Assembly: GCA_043767025.1 (NCBI GenBank)
Contig: JAYUHK010000085.1
Span: 1 to 23,699, forward strand
Source: JAYUHK01 sp043767025
Lineage (GTDB): Bacteria; Bacteroidota; Bacteroidia; Chitinophagales; Saprospiraceae
Direction of reading: 5' to 3'
DNA: 23,699 bases
Position 1 is the first letter of the stretch. Each line of letters opens with the position of its first letter. Shown here piece after piece: positions 8,032 through 15,607 of this stretch. Both the position numbers and the translations under genes were made by a program. The notes under the pieces are model-generated. The model did no database searches. It had not been told where the DNA came from and saw nothing but the letters and a program-made list of their open reading frames with translations.

Positions 8032-8427
8032 ATGATGAATGAACCAATTTCTACCATAATGACCTCAAAACTCGTTACGGTAGCCCCCAGTGACCGCCTG
8101 ACGGTAGCAAAAGATATTTTCAAAAAAAGTCGGATTCACCACTTACCAGTAGTAGATGGAAAAAAATTGGTGGGTATCATCACGACTGGTGACTTGGTCT
8201 GGCTCAATAAAAAATTCGACGAATACGACGAGATTTTGGTCAAAGACGTGATGACCAAAAAATTAGCGACTTTGGAGCCAGATGAGAAAATTGGAGCCGC
8301 CGCCGAAGTCCTTTTAGAACATCTTTTCCACGCAATACCTATCACTCTCAACGGTGATTTGGTAGGTATCGTAACCACATTTGACATACTAAAATACGAG
8401 TTTTCAAAAGAATATCCTCCCAAATAA
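8032..8427 (+). CDS. CBS-domain pair protein
   Basis: A 131-residue stand-alone protein made of two CBS motifs, about residues 8-60 (IMTSKLVTVAPSDRLTVAKD to VGIITTGDLVW) and 70-125 (VMTKKLATLEPDEKIGAAAE to VGIVTTFDILKYEF). Together these form one Bateman module that in known proteins binds adenine nucleotides or related ligands and senses energy state. No enzymatic domain is attached. It starts with ATG ATG, so either Met could be the first residue. The stop is 9 bp before ltaE on the same strand, so the two are probably co-transcribed. A weak -7-like TAACTTTA lies at 7963-7970, one base off consensus. The partner or target is unknown. Confidence 0.9.
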   Translation: MMNEPISTIMTSKLVTVAPSDRLTVAKDIFKKSRIHHLPVVDGKKLVGIITTGDLVWLNKKFDEYDEILVKDVMTKKLATLEPDEKIGAAAEVLLEHLFHAIPITLNGDLVGIVTTFDILKYEFSKEYPPK

Positions 8428-8436
8428 GCATTTTTT

Positions 8437-9468
8437 GTGACATTAATTAATTTGATAAGTGATACGGTCACGAAGCCCTCGGCGGAGATGTTGGCAGCAA
8501 TGTGCTCGGCGGAAGTGGGCGACGATGTGTTCGGAGAAGACCCCACCGTGAATAAGTTGGAGCATAAAGCAGCGTCTATGTTTGGCATGGAGGCTGCTTT
8601 GTTCTGTCCATCGGGTACGATGACCAATCAGATAGCAATAAAATGTCACACACAGCCCGGAGATGAAATTATTTGTGACGAACTTTCGCACGTTTATCGA
8701 GCCGAAGCGGGAGGATTTGCGTTCCATTCTGGCGTTTCGATTCAGTTGGTGCCGGGAAAATTGGGCAAAATCGAAGCCACTCAATTACCTCAAACGCTCA
8801 AAGCTGACTTCGATTGGCTGCCCAAAAGCCGCTTGTTGGTGTTAGAAAATACTTGCAATATGGCAGGCGGCGGATTTTATACCTATTCAGAAATAACGCC
8901 TATCAGAGATTTTTGTCGGCACCACAAGCTCGGACTGCACCTCGACGGAGCCAGAATTTTCAACGCATTGGAGGAAACCAAAGAAAATCCTCAAGAAATC
9001 GGCAACCTATTTGACAGCATTTCAGTCTGTTTATCGAAGGGATTGGGCGCGCCTGTTGGGTCGTTACTTATTGGTAATCAGCAGTTTATAAAACAAGCTC
9101 GCAGATATCGAAAACTTTTTGGTGGCGGAATGAGGCAGGCGGGATTCTTGGCAGCAGCAGGAATTTTCGCGCTCGAAAACAATATCGAGCGACTAAAAAT
9201 AGACCACCAAAACGCCAAACAGATTGCTGCGCGTTTAGAAAAGTTGGACATCGTGGAGCATATCCGTCCCGTAGCTACCAATATTATTATTTTTGACGTA
9301 AAGCAACCTTGGACGGCAAATTCATTCCTCCAAAAACTTTCTGACCAACATCATCTGAAAGCTGCCGCCTTCGGTCCGCAGACTGTTCGTTTTGTAACAC
9401 ACTTGGATTTTGATGCTGATATGCTGTCACAAACGCTTGAAATTTTGTCAAATAAAAATTGGAAATAA
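8437..9468 (+). CDS. ltaE: Low-specificity L-threonine aldolase (GTG start)
   Basis: A 343-residue PLP enzyme of fold type I that cleaves L-threonine or L-allo-threonine to glycine and acetaldehyde. Visible signatures are the N-terminal LISDTVTKPS, the ring-stacking His85 in DELSHVYRAE, Asp170 in LHLDGAR, and the Schiff-base Lys201 in VCLSKGLGAPVGS. The start is GTG at 8437, chosen because alignment with known LtaE N-termini places the first residues just before the SDTVT motif and no suitable ATG exists there. It follows the CBS gene by 9 bp, suggesting translational coupling, and ends 13 bp from the stop of rfbD, which converges. Confidence 0.93.
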   Translation: MTLINLISDTVTKPSAEMLAAMCSAEVGDDVFGEDPTVNKLEHKAASMFGMEAALFCPSGTMTNQIAIKCHTQPGDEIICDELSHVYRAEAGGFAFHSGVSIQLVPGKLGKIEATQLPQTLKADFDWLPKSRLLVLENTCNMAGGGFYTYSEITPIRDFCRHHKLGLHLDGARIFNALEETKENPQEIGNLFDSISVCLSKGLGAPVGSLLIGNQQFIKQARRYRKLFGGGMRQAGFLAAAGIFALENNIERLKIDHQNAKQIAARLEKLDIVEHIRPVATNIIIFDVKQPWTANSFLQKLSDQHHLKAAAFGPQTVRFVTHLDFDADMLSQTLEILSNKNWK

Positions 9469-9481
9469 CATCATTTTTAGA

Positions 9482-10354
9482 CTATAAATTTTTCAAACAC
9501 TCCAACAAACTGTCTTTCCAATAAGGTATTTCTACTCCAAATGCGGCTTTTAACTTGGATTTATCCATCAAACTGAACGGCGGACGAGTGGCAGCAGTCG
9601 GAAAGTCTGCCGACCGAATCGGAGAAACCTTGCAGGAAATATTCTTGATTTCAAAAATATTTTTTGCAAAATCATACCAACTTGTGACACCTTCATTGCT
9701 GAAATTATAAATGCCCGACACGGTCGCAATCTGCAAATCACCTTTTTCGATTTTGTGAAGAGCCGTAAGGATAAAAAACGCCAAATCGCGAGCGTAAGTC
9801 GGCGACCCAACTTGGTCATAAATTACCTTCAATTCGGCTCGCTCTTGCGACAAACGCAGCATCGTTTTCACAAAATTATTGCCGAAACTCGAATACACCC
9901 AACTCGTGCGAAGCACTATACTGCACGGTTGAGCCGCCAAAGCCGCTCGCTCGCTTGCTAATTTTGACTTCGCATACACGCCATTCGGCTGCGTCGGGTC
10001 GGACTCGACGAGCGGAACATTGGACGAATTGTGGTACACATAATCAGACGAAATATGTACCAAAGGCACTTTCAGAAGTGCGCAAGATTCAGCTAAATTT
10101 TTGACTCCTGTGACATTGATAAAATCAACAATATCAGATTCCTCCTCCGCTTTATCTACCGCCGTATAAGCAGCACAGTTGATGCAATAGCTGAACCCAG
10201 AACGGCGAAAAAGGCTCAACATTTTGGGCTGATTGGTCAAATCCAACTCTTCTTTGGAAGTGAAATGAAACCTAAATTGAGGAAAATTTGGCGACAAAAA
10301 TCGAATTTCCTGTCCCAACTGTCCCTCTGCGCCCGTTACCAAAATTGTTACCAT
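9482..10354 (-). CDS. rfbD: dTDP-4-dehydrorhamnose reductase
   Basis: A 290-residue short-chain dehydrogenase/reductase of the RmlD family that reduces dTDP-4-keto-L-rhamnose to dTDP-L-rhamnose using NAD(P)H. It shows the nucleotide-binding TGAEGQLGQEI (residues 7-17), CINCAAYTAVDKAEEE (58-72), LVHISSDYVY (98-107) and the catalytic YAKSK with Tyr127 and Lys131. Length is normal for the family. It lies 82 bp downstream of lysA on the same strand and may be co-transcribed with it, although that gap is AT-rich enough to hide a promoter. Its pathway partner rfbC is about 7 kb away, and rfbA and rfbB are not in the window. Confidence 0.94.
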   Translation of the reverse strand: MVTILVTGAEGQLGQEIRFLSPNFPQFRFHFTSKEELDLTNQPKMLSLFRRSGFSYCINCAAYTAVDKAEEESDIVDFINVTGVKNLAESCALLKVPLVHISSDYVYHNSSNVPLVESDPTQPNGVYAKSKLASERAALAAQPCSIVLRTSWVYSSFGNNFVKTMLRLSQERAELKVIYDQVGSPTYARDLAFFILTALHKIEKGDLQIATVSGIYNFSNEGVTSWYDFAKNIFEIKNISCKVSPIRSADFPTAATRPPFSLMDKSKLKAAFGVEIPYWKDSLLECLKNL

Positions 10355-10436
10355 GTCTGAAAAATGTGGTTAGAAAAATTTGAATTCATAAAAATAAAAT
10401 TATCAACTAAGATTTTAAAAAATTCTTAATATATTC

Positions 10437-11669
10437 TTAAATTTTTATTTCTACTTGATTGCGAAGTATATCCTCCATCGTTTCGCGACTCCGAATAAGG
10501 TAATCTTTGCCGTCTAAAAGCAACACTTCTGCGGGGCGAAAACGGGAATTGTAATTGCTCGACATCATAAAACAATACGCTCCCGAATTGAAAAAACAAA
10601 GCACGTCGCCCTCGATTATTTCCGGAATTACTCGGTCGGTAGCGAAAGTATCTGTTTCACAAATATAGCCCACAACGGAGTAAATACGTGGCTTTTCGTC
10701 GGTATTGCTCAAGTTCACTATGTGGTGGTAAGCGTCGTAAAACATTGGGCGAATAAGGTGGTTGAGTCCAGAGTCTATGCCTGCGAAAACAGACGACGTA
10801 GTTTGTTTTACCACATTTACTTTGGTCAAAAAATAACCCGCTTCGCTGACCAAAAATTTTCCCGGCTCGAACATCAAAGTCAAATCACGTCCGTATATTT
10901 TACAAAAATCATTGAATCTTTGTGACAACTGTTTTCCGAGTTCTTCAATATCCGTCGCCACTCCGTTGGGGATATACGGCACCTTGAAGCCCGAACCAAA
11001 GTCTATGTATTTCAGGTCTTTGAACCTCGGCGCAATATCCAATAAAATCTCCGCGCCTTGCAGAAAAACGCCGACATCTAAAATATCCGAACCCGTGTGC
11101 ATGTGAAGCCCTTCTATCTTCAACCCCGTCGCCTCCAAGACGCGCGCGACGTGCGGCATCTGGTAGATAGAAATTCCAAATTTGGAGTCAATGTGACCAG
11201 TAGAAATTTTGTGATTTCCGCCCGCCATGATGTGCGGATTGAGCCGCAAGCAAATCGGTACATTAGGGTGTCGCTGCCCGAACTGCTCGAGGATAGAAAT
11301 GTTGTCAATATTGATTTTTACGCCCTCTTTCACCGCCATTTCAATCTCGTCAATCGAAACGCAATTTGGAGTGTACATGATTTCGGACGGCTCAAAACCT
11401 GCCCGAATACCGAGCCAAACTTCCTGAATACTCACACAGTCTAACCCCGCGCCGCAGCCGCGCAAAATCTTGAGAATATTGAGATTACTCAACGCTTTGC
11501 AGGCATAATTGATGTGCAAATGCGGCACTTCAAAGGCGTTCATGAGGCGTTCATACTGTCGTTTGATGATGGCTGCATCGTAAATGTAAAGCGGATAGCC
11601 GTACTTTTCGCCGATGGTAAGCGGGTCTATTTCGCTCGTCAGAAGATATTTATCTTTAAATAATTGCAT
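10437..11669 (-). CDS. lysA: Diaminopimelate decarboxylase
   Basis: A 410-residue PLP enzyme of the alanine-racemase fold (type III) that decarboxylates meso-diaminopimelate to L-lysine. It carries the PLP-binding Lys58 in HINYACKALSN, the glycine-rich FGSGFKVPY, GLHMHTGSDI, the MFEPGKFLVSEAG segment and a C-terminal GAYCFMMSSNYNSRFRP that completes the active site across the dimer. I use the start at 11669 (MQLFKDKYLL) rather than an upstream ATG at 11714, which adds 15 hydrophobic residues not expected in the family. A TATTTTTG -7-like box on the same strand lies at 11683-11690, but without a good -33. It is divergent from the ECF sigma gene. Confidence 0.94.
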   Translation of the reverse strand: MQLFKDKYLLTSEIDPLTIGEKYGYPLYIYDAAIIKRQYERLMNAFEVPHLHINYACKALSNLNILKILRGCGAGLDCVSIQEVWLGIRAGFEPSEIMYTPNCVSIDEIEMAVKEGVKINIDNISILEQFGQRHPNVPICLRLNPHIMAGGNHKISTGHIDSKFGISIYQMPHVARVLEATGLKIEGLHMHTGSDILDVGVFLQGAEILLDIAPRFKDLKYIDFGSGFKVPYIPNGVATDIEELGKQLSQRFNDFCKIYGRDLTLMFEPGKFLVSEAGYFLTKVNVVKQTTSSVFAGIDSGLNHLIRPMFYDAYHHIVNLSNTDEKPRIYSVVGYICETDTFATDRVIPEIIEGDVLCFFNSGAYCFMMSSNYNSRFRPAEVLLLDGKDYLIRSRETMEDILRNQVEIKI

Positions 11670-11740
11670 AAAAATATTTTGGCAAAAATACAACCAAAAA
11701 TTTGTAATTTGCATCTTCCAAGAAAAATCAATCTTTACTT

Positions 11741-12271
11741 TTGACAGAACTTGAACTCATAACGCAGTGCCGACAGCAAAATAGAGCCGCTCAAAAGCTG
11801 CTATTTGAACGTTTTTCTCCGAAAATGTTGGGCGTTTGCCGTCGTTACCTTCGCAGCGCGGAAGACGCGGAGGACGTGATGGTGGAAGGGCTGTTCAAAG
11901 CAATGACCAATCTCGAAAAATATCAGGCGACGGGCAGTTTTGAGGGTTGGGTGCGGCGGATTGTGGTCAATGAAGCCCTCATGTTTTTGAGAAAAAAACA
12001 TACTTTTGAGCTTTCTTTGGAAGATGCGGTGCTGGCGAATACTTTGCGCAGCGAGGACGACACGCTCGGCGCACTCCATGTAAAAGAAATTTTGAGATTG
12101 GTAGAAATATTGCCCGTTGGCTACAAAACGGTATTTAATTTGTATGTGATAGAAGGTTACAAACACCACGAAATCGCAGAATTGCTGAATATCAGCACCA
12201 GTACCTCGAAGTCGCAACTGATGATGGCAAAAAATCGGCTGCAAGAATTTATCAAAAAAACGCAACTTTGA
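11741..12271 (+). CDS. ECF-type RNA polymerase sigma factor (TTG start)
   Basis: A 176-residue extracytoplasmic-function sigma factor. Region 2 runs from about residue 8 to 80, with the core-binding YLRSAEDAEDVMVEGLFKAM and DNA-contacting GSFEGWVRRIVVNEALMFLR. Region 4 is about 115-172 and contains the helix-turn-helix YKHHEIAELLNISTSTSKSQ. It directs RNA polymerase to an unknown set of promoters. The start is TTG at 11741: an in-frame stop lies just upstream, and the next ATG would remove part of region 2. Its TGA stop overlaps the ATG of the next gene (TGATG), so the two are translationally coupled, as is usual for a sigma factor and its anti-sigma partner. Confidence 0.9.
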   Translation: MTELELITQCRQQNRAAQKLLFERFSPKMLGVCRRYLRSAEDAEDVMVEGLFKAMTNLEKYQATGSFEGWVRRIVVNEALMFLRKKHTFELSLEDAVLANTLRSEDDTLGALHVKEILRLVEILPVGYKTVFNLYVIEGYKHHEIAELLNISTSTSKSQLMMAKNRLQEFIKKTQL

Positions 12272-12531
12272 TGGACCACGAAAAAGATATTTTTGAGCAA
12301 CTGCACGAGCAAAACAACTCGTCGTCCGACGGCGGCGGCGAGCTGCCCGCGCCGTCCGCGCGCGCGTGGGAGCGGCTCGAAACGCGGCTCGAAGACTTCG
12401 AGCGGCGACAACCAAAACGCAGAGAGCCACTGTTTCGGCAACAGTGGCTCTCGCTGGCAGTCGTGATAGTCGTTTTTTTGATGCTGACCGCTTTCGCAGC
12501 CATTCGGCTGCTGCTGCTTTTTCGGGGGTAG
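12271..12531 (+). CDS. Small one-helix membrane protein, putative minimal anti-sigma partner
   Basis: An 86-residue protein whose ATG overlaps the sigma stop codon. Residues 1-57 are charged and probably cytosolic, with a PSARAWERLETRLEDFERR segment resembling the P...AWxxL...L N-termini of Bacteroidota sigma-linked membrane proteins. Residues about 60-82 form one hydrophobic helix (WLSLAVVIVVFLMLTAFAAI), and the protein ends four residues later. Known relatives of this layout normally continue into a large periplasmic domain, absent here. No zinc anti-sigma (HxxxCxxC) motif is present. The 5' half is far more GC-rich than its neighbours, and the gene contains a 13-bp perfect hairpin. The anti-sigma role is inferred from operon position and topology. 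Confidence 0.65.
   Translation: MDHEKDIFEQLHEQNNSSSDGGGELPAPSARAWERLETRLEDFERRQPKRREPLFRQQWLSLAVVIVVFLMLTAFAAIRLLLLFRG
12422..12452 (+). other. Strong hairpin inside the putative anti-sigma gene
   Basis: Arms GAGAGCCACTGTT (12422-12434) and AACAGTGGCTCTC (12440-12452) are perfectly complementary over 13 bp with a 5-nt loop, just before the transmembrane-coding segment. The next T-run (12473-12479) is about 20 nt away, so this is not a standard terminator. It could affect mRNA stability or ribosome progress before membrane insertion. Confidence 0.5.
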
Positions 12532-12557
12532 GAAAATGTAAGAAAATCCTACTTTTT
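12528..12557 (+). terminator. Possible terminator of the sigma/anti-sigma operon
   Basis: GTAGGA (12528-12533) pairs with TCCTAC (12547-12552), followed immediately by TTTTT and, after one C, more T. The 6-bp stem has a 13-nt loop and overlaps both the sigma partner's stop and the stop of the convergent thioredoxin gene. The stem is short, so confidence is moderate. Confidence 0.4.
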
Positions 12558-13163
12558 CTTTTTGGCTTTTATCGTACATCCGATGGCGCGCGTAACGCCC
12601 GGCTCGGGGTCTTCGCCTTTCAAAAGGCTGTTCAGGGCGCGCTCCGCAAATTTTTCGTAGGCTTTGCTGCCGTCTTCGGCATTGTCGTCAATCGCTCCTA
12701 TATATTTTACGGTGAGTTCTTTATCCAATATAAAAACGTGTGGTGTACGAGTAGCACCAAATAATGGATATATTTTTTGCCCATCGTCAAAGAGATATGG
12801 GAACGGATATTTTTTCTTTTTGGCGACCGATTTCATCATTCCGAAGCTGTCTTCGGGTTCTATTTCGGGGTCGTTGGGATTGATGGCGACGACGGGAAAG
12901 CCCTGCGGCTTGTACTTGTTGTCGAGTGCGATGATGCGCCCTTCGTACATTTTTGAGTACGGACAGTGATTGCAAGTAAAAACGATAATGTAGCCTTTTA
13001 CATCTTTCATATCTGCCAACGAAAACATAGTTCCGTCCACATTTTTGAGCTTGAAGTCAGCGGCTTTTTCTCCGATTCCATAACCTTTTACGGCTTCTAT
13101 TTGCGCGTGGAGGGTCGCAAAAATGGATAGAAAAAAGACGAGTAAAAATGTTAATTTTTTCAT
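12549..13163 (-). CDS. Exported thioredoxin-fold protein (AhpC/TSA-like)
   Basis: A 204-residue protein with a cleavable-looking signal (MKKLTFLLVFFLSIFATLHA) followed by a peroxiredoxin/thioredoxin-like domain: GEKAADFKLKNVDGTMFSLAD (about 31-51), the active-site segment FTCNHCPYSK (about 62-71), AINPNDPE and the cis-Pro loop TRTPHVFILD (about 138-147). The Cys-Asn-His-Cys motif, followed by Pro, replaces the classical CGPC. A further Cys (AIGCTIK) lies near the basic C-terminus. It is probably a periplasmic thiol reductant or peroxidase-like protein; substrate unknown. It stands alone, about 170 bp downstream of the next minus-strand gene. Confidence 0.85.
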   Translation of the reverse strand: MKKLTFLLVFFLSIFATLHAQIEAVKGYGIGEKAADFKLKNVDGTMFSLADMKDVKGYIIVFTCNHCPYSKMYEGRIIALDNKYKPQGFPVVAINPNDPEIEPEDSFGMMKSVAKKKKYPFPYLFDDGQKIYPLFGATRTPHVFILDKELTVKYIGAIDDNAEDGSKAYEKFAERALNSLLKGEDPEPGVTRAIGCTIKAKKKK

Positions 13164-13210
13164 AATTTTTTTAGTTTAAAAAATGATTTGATGAGATGGC
13201 TGGTTTAAGT

Positions 13211-13240
13211 AGTTTTTAGTTTTTAGTTTTTAGTTTTTAG
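13211..13240. repeat. Short tandem repeat (AGTTTTT, about 4.3 units)
   Basis: Four perfect 7-bp units from 13211 to 13238 plus AG. They lie upstream of the exported thioredoxin-like gene. Such microsatellites can vary in length, but this one is outside any gene and far from an identified promoter box. Confidence 0.7.
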
Positions 13241-13335
13241 TCGCATAAATAAATGATAATCAACTATTTATAATATTATACAATTACAAGTAATTCTTTG
13301 CAATTATTTATTTTATAAATATTTAGGAGGCAAAG

Positions 13336-13818
13336 CTACTTTAATTGTGTCACAAAGTTTTCCAAGTCTTCAAAATTTTCAAATTCTTGCTCGTGGAAGA
13401 TACGCTTTTTTCCTTTGTAGCACAGCGTGGCTGGAATCGCGCCCGACCAACTCGGATTAATTTTTTGAATCCAAGCGTTAGCGTTTTTGTCAACCAGGAG
13501 AACGACAGAAGACTTGATTTTGTTTTTCCGAAGGAACGGAATTAACTTACTTTCGAGTTGAGTCCCGAAATCCAAGCTGATAAGAACGACTTTTAGGGGA
13601 TTTTTCTGATTTTTTTCGGTCAATTTTTCAAAAAAAGGCAACTCCGCTACGCAAGGGCGGCACCAAGTCGCCCAAAAATTGACGACATAAATCGTATCAT
13701 TTTCGCGCTGCAACATCGGCTCGAGTTGCGCAAAATTAACGACCGCCACCTTATTTTGAGCGAATATTTGTTGGGCGAAAAGAATCCAACTAAACAGGAC
13801 GAATATTTTTTTTAACAT
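13336..13818 (-). CDS. TlpA-like thiol:disulfide oxidoreductase
   Basis: A 160-residue exported thioredoxin-fold protein. It has a signal peptide (MLKKIFVLFSWILFAQQIFA), then the active-site FWATWCRPCVAELPFF (about 48-63) and the cis-Pro loop GAIPATLCYKGKKRI (about 129-143). The WCRPC motif fits the TlpA/ResA group, which reduce disulfides in periplasmic proteins such as apocytochromes. The ATG lies 29 bp inside the upstream membrane-protein gene in another frame, so these genes are co-transcribed and probably coupled. It is the last gene of the DUF1573 / membrane protein / TlpA cluster. Its specific client is unknown. Confidence 0.88.
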   Translation of the reverse strand: MLKKIFVLFSWILFAQQIFAQNKVAVVNFAQLEPMLQRENDTIYVVNFWATWCRPCVAELPFFEKLTEKNQKNPLKVVLISLDFGTQLESKLIPFLRKNKIKSSVVLLVDKNANAWIQKINPSWSGAIPATLCYKGKKRIFHEQEFENFEDLENFVTQLK

Positions 13819-15106
13819 AAAAATAACAAAAATTAATTATAAAAACAGGAACTAATACCAAATGGTAGCGGTCGCCTTGAGCGGTCGTAAATCCAGAAAA
13901 AGAGATAATATTGACAACAATTAAGGTAGAAATTAATAGCAAAATTTTTGAAGTTATTTGCATTTTTTTTCTTTCCGTAAGCAACAAATATCCCAAAAAA
14001 ATGAAAAAACCAAACGAATAAATGACGTTTTGTACGGCGGTAACTATCGAAAAAAGTGATTTCGTTTTTTCAAAATATGCGGTCTTTCGATAGTTCTCTA
14101 ATTTGGGAATAAACCCATGTGGCGAACAGGAATTTGCGCCGATACAAATTGCGTAAGCAGCGAGGACTTGGGCGGGCTTGTGTCGGCAAAATTCATAAAA
14201 TTCTGTCGAGGCGATTTGTTTTGTTTGCTGCCAATTTTGAGTTCCATCGGTGTGGGTTGGAGTTTTTTCTCCCCGCAAAAGGTATTCTTTTTTCCAGTCG
14301 GCAGCCAACTGCTGCGGATTTATGTCCCTGATATGGTCAGGAATTACCGCCACCATTGCGTTGAAATAGTGAAAAATCCCTTCGTAAGGACTGTACGAAA
14401 TAACAATATCCCCAAATTGTTTTTTGATTTGAGAGAGCTGAAAACCGATTGGAACAAGTGTGACTGTGGCTAAAAAAAAGGCAAGAATTATTTTTTTATT
14501 TTTTAATAACACCAAAAGTGACAGAATAATAAACACAATCGCCAAATAAAAAGTAGTAGTCCTCACTAACGAAGCTGCCACAAATAAGATTACCGAAAAG
14601 GCGAGTTGCGTGTGAGGTTTGCGGCTAGATTTTACCAAAAAACGACAAAAAAAACACACACTCGAAGCCAGCAAAAGCATAAATATGGATTCGGAGAGCA
14701 ACTGATAGACGAGCAAGATATTTCCGACGCTGCAAGCGAAGCACACGCCGCCCCAAAATGCCATTCTGCGCCTGTCCGTCAAAAGCAAAATAGACGAATA
14801 AACCAACAAAACGCTGGCTAACCAAGCGGCAAAATTGAGAAAAATCGCCCACTCAAAAATCCATTCTTCTTTCCCAAAAAGCATTGGAACGCCCAAAATA
14901 GCTGGCAAAATAAACGGACGCAACGCATCTGGCTGAAAGTTATGCTCGTAAAACTGGCTCGTTGCCTCCAAGTAAGAAGGGGTATCGTTGGCTAAAAAAG
15001 GCTTGCGACCACAGTTCTCAAACGTCTGCAAAGAGTAGGAAACAGCTACAAAAATCACTATCGCCGACACACACAATCGGGCGACGGAGTAGCTTTTTTC
15101 AGTCAT
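13790..15106 (-). CDS. Multi-spanning membrane protein, possible GT-C glycosyltransferase
   Basis: A 438-residue integral membrane protein with about 10 predicted transmembrane helices. The first (SAIVIFVAVSYSL) is followed by an extracytoplasmic loop with NDTPSYLEATSQFYE. An acidic residue in the first outer loop is typical of GT-C enzymes that use polyprenyl-linked sugars, and the large soluble loop around residues 245-330 and the compact C-terminal helices also fit. I cannot name a substrate; a polymer ligase or other membrane protein remains possible. The start at 15106 (MTEKSYS) overlaps the DUF1573 stop by 8 bp; an upstream ATG at 15142 would add a strongly basic stretch inside that gene. 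The 3' end overlaps tlpA by 29 bp. Confidence 0.7.
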   Translation of the reverse strand: MTEKSYSVARLCVSAIVIFVAVSYSLQTFENCGRKPFLANDTPSYLEATSQFYEHNFQPDALRPFILPAILGVPMLFGKEEWIFEWAIFLNFAAWLASVLLVYSSILLLTDRRRMAFWGGVCFACSVGNILLVYQLLSESIFMLLLASSVCFFCRFLVKSSRKPHTQLAFSVILFVAASLVRTTTFYLAIVFIILSLLVLLKNKKIILAFFLATVTLVPIGFQLSQIKKQFGDIVISYSPYEGIFHYFNAMVAVIPDHIRDINPQQLAADWKKEYLLRGEKTPTHTDGTQNWQQTKQIASTEFYEFCRHKPAQVLAAYAICIGANSCSPHGFIPKLENYRKTAYFEKTKSLFSIVTAVQNVIYSFGFFIFLGYLLLTERKKMQITSKILLLISTLIVVNIISFSGFTTAQGDRYHLVLVPVFIINFCYFYVKKNIRPV

Positions 15107-15521
15107 CTTTTTTCTTTTTTTCTTGCTCCGCAAGCGGCACATATTTCACGTCGCCCTCCATGTAGAGCTTGACGGTGGCAGGTCTTCCGTTGGTGACGAC
15201 CGTGACAGTTGGGCGTTGGGTTCCAATCTTGTTGTGACTGTTGAAATGAACGCCGATACTGCTTGTTTTGCCGGGCGCAATGGGCAAAAACGAGTAGGTA
15301 GGCGTAGTGCAGCCGCAAGTTACTTGCGCATCTTTGATAATCAAATCTGTGTTACCGACATTTTTGAACTTAAATTCGTGTTCGACGATGTCATTTTCGG
15401 TAATTTTTCCAAAATCAAAAGTTGTTTCCTCAAACTTGATGCGCGCAAAGCGAGTTTGAGCAAAAGAAGGCGTGACAAAAAATGTCACAAAAAAAGCAAA
15501 AAATAACAAAAAATATCTCAT
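15099..15521 (-). CDS. DUF1573 family exported protein
   Basis: A 140-residue protein with a signal peptide (MRYFLLFFAFFVTFFVTPSFA) and one DUF1573 domain: FDFGKITENDIVEHEFKFKN (about 35-54), VTCGCTTPTYSFLPIAPGKT and GVHFNSHNKIGTQRPTVTVVTN. These are immunoglobulin-like beta-sandwich domains very frequent in Bacteroidota periplasmic proteins, often with the CGCTTP signature seen here. Molecular role unknown. The C-terminal tail is highly charged (EQEKKKKDD). It is the first gene of a three-gene overlapping cluster with the membrane protein and TlpA-like oxidoreductase. The two conserved Cys could be a client of that oxidoreductase, which is inference. Confidence 0.9.
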   Translation of the reverse strand: MRYFLLFFAFFVTFFVTPSFAQTRFARIKFEETTFDFGKITENDIVEHEFKFKNVGNTDLIIKDAQVTCGCTTPTYSFLPIAPGKTSSIGVHFNSHNKIGTQRPTVTVVTNGRPATVKLYMEGDVKYVPLAEQEKKKKDD

Positions 15522-15607
15522 TGTCCTTTTATTTTTATTTACGTGGCTTCAAAGATTTATTTATAATTATAAAACAGCACAATTAATTGATTATCAATTA
15601 GTTATTC

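Noticed and set aside
11736..11743. TACTTTTG as a promoter -7 box for the ECF sigma gene
   Set aside because: It overlaps the TTG start codon and has no TTG about 20 bp upstream; use would require a leaderless or shorter product.
12366..12764. 132-residue plus-strand frame across the sigma partner and thioredoxin genes
   Set aside because: It is a shadow in the GC-rich part of the sigma partner and runs antisense through a well-supported thioredoxin-fold gene.
13211..13240. CRISPR-like or other repeat array
   Set aside because: Units are only 7 bp with no spacers, so it is a simple microsatellite.
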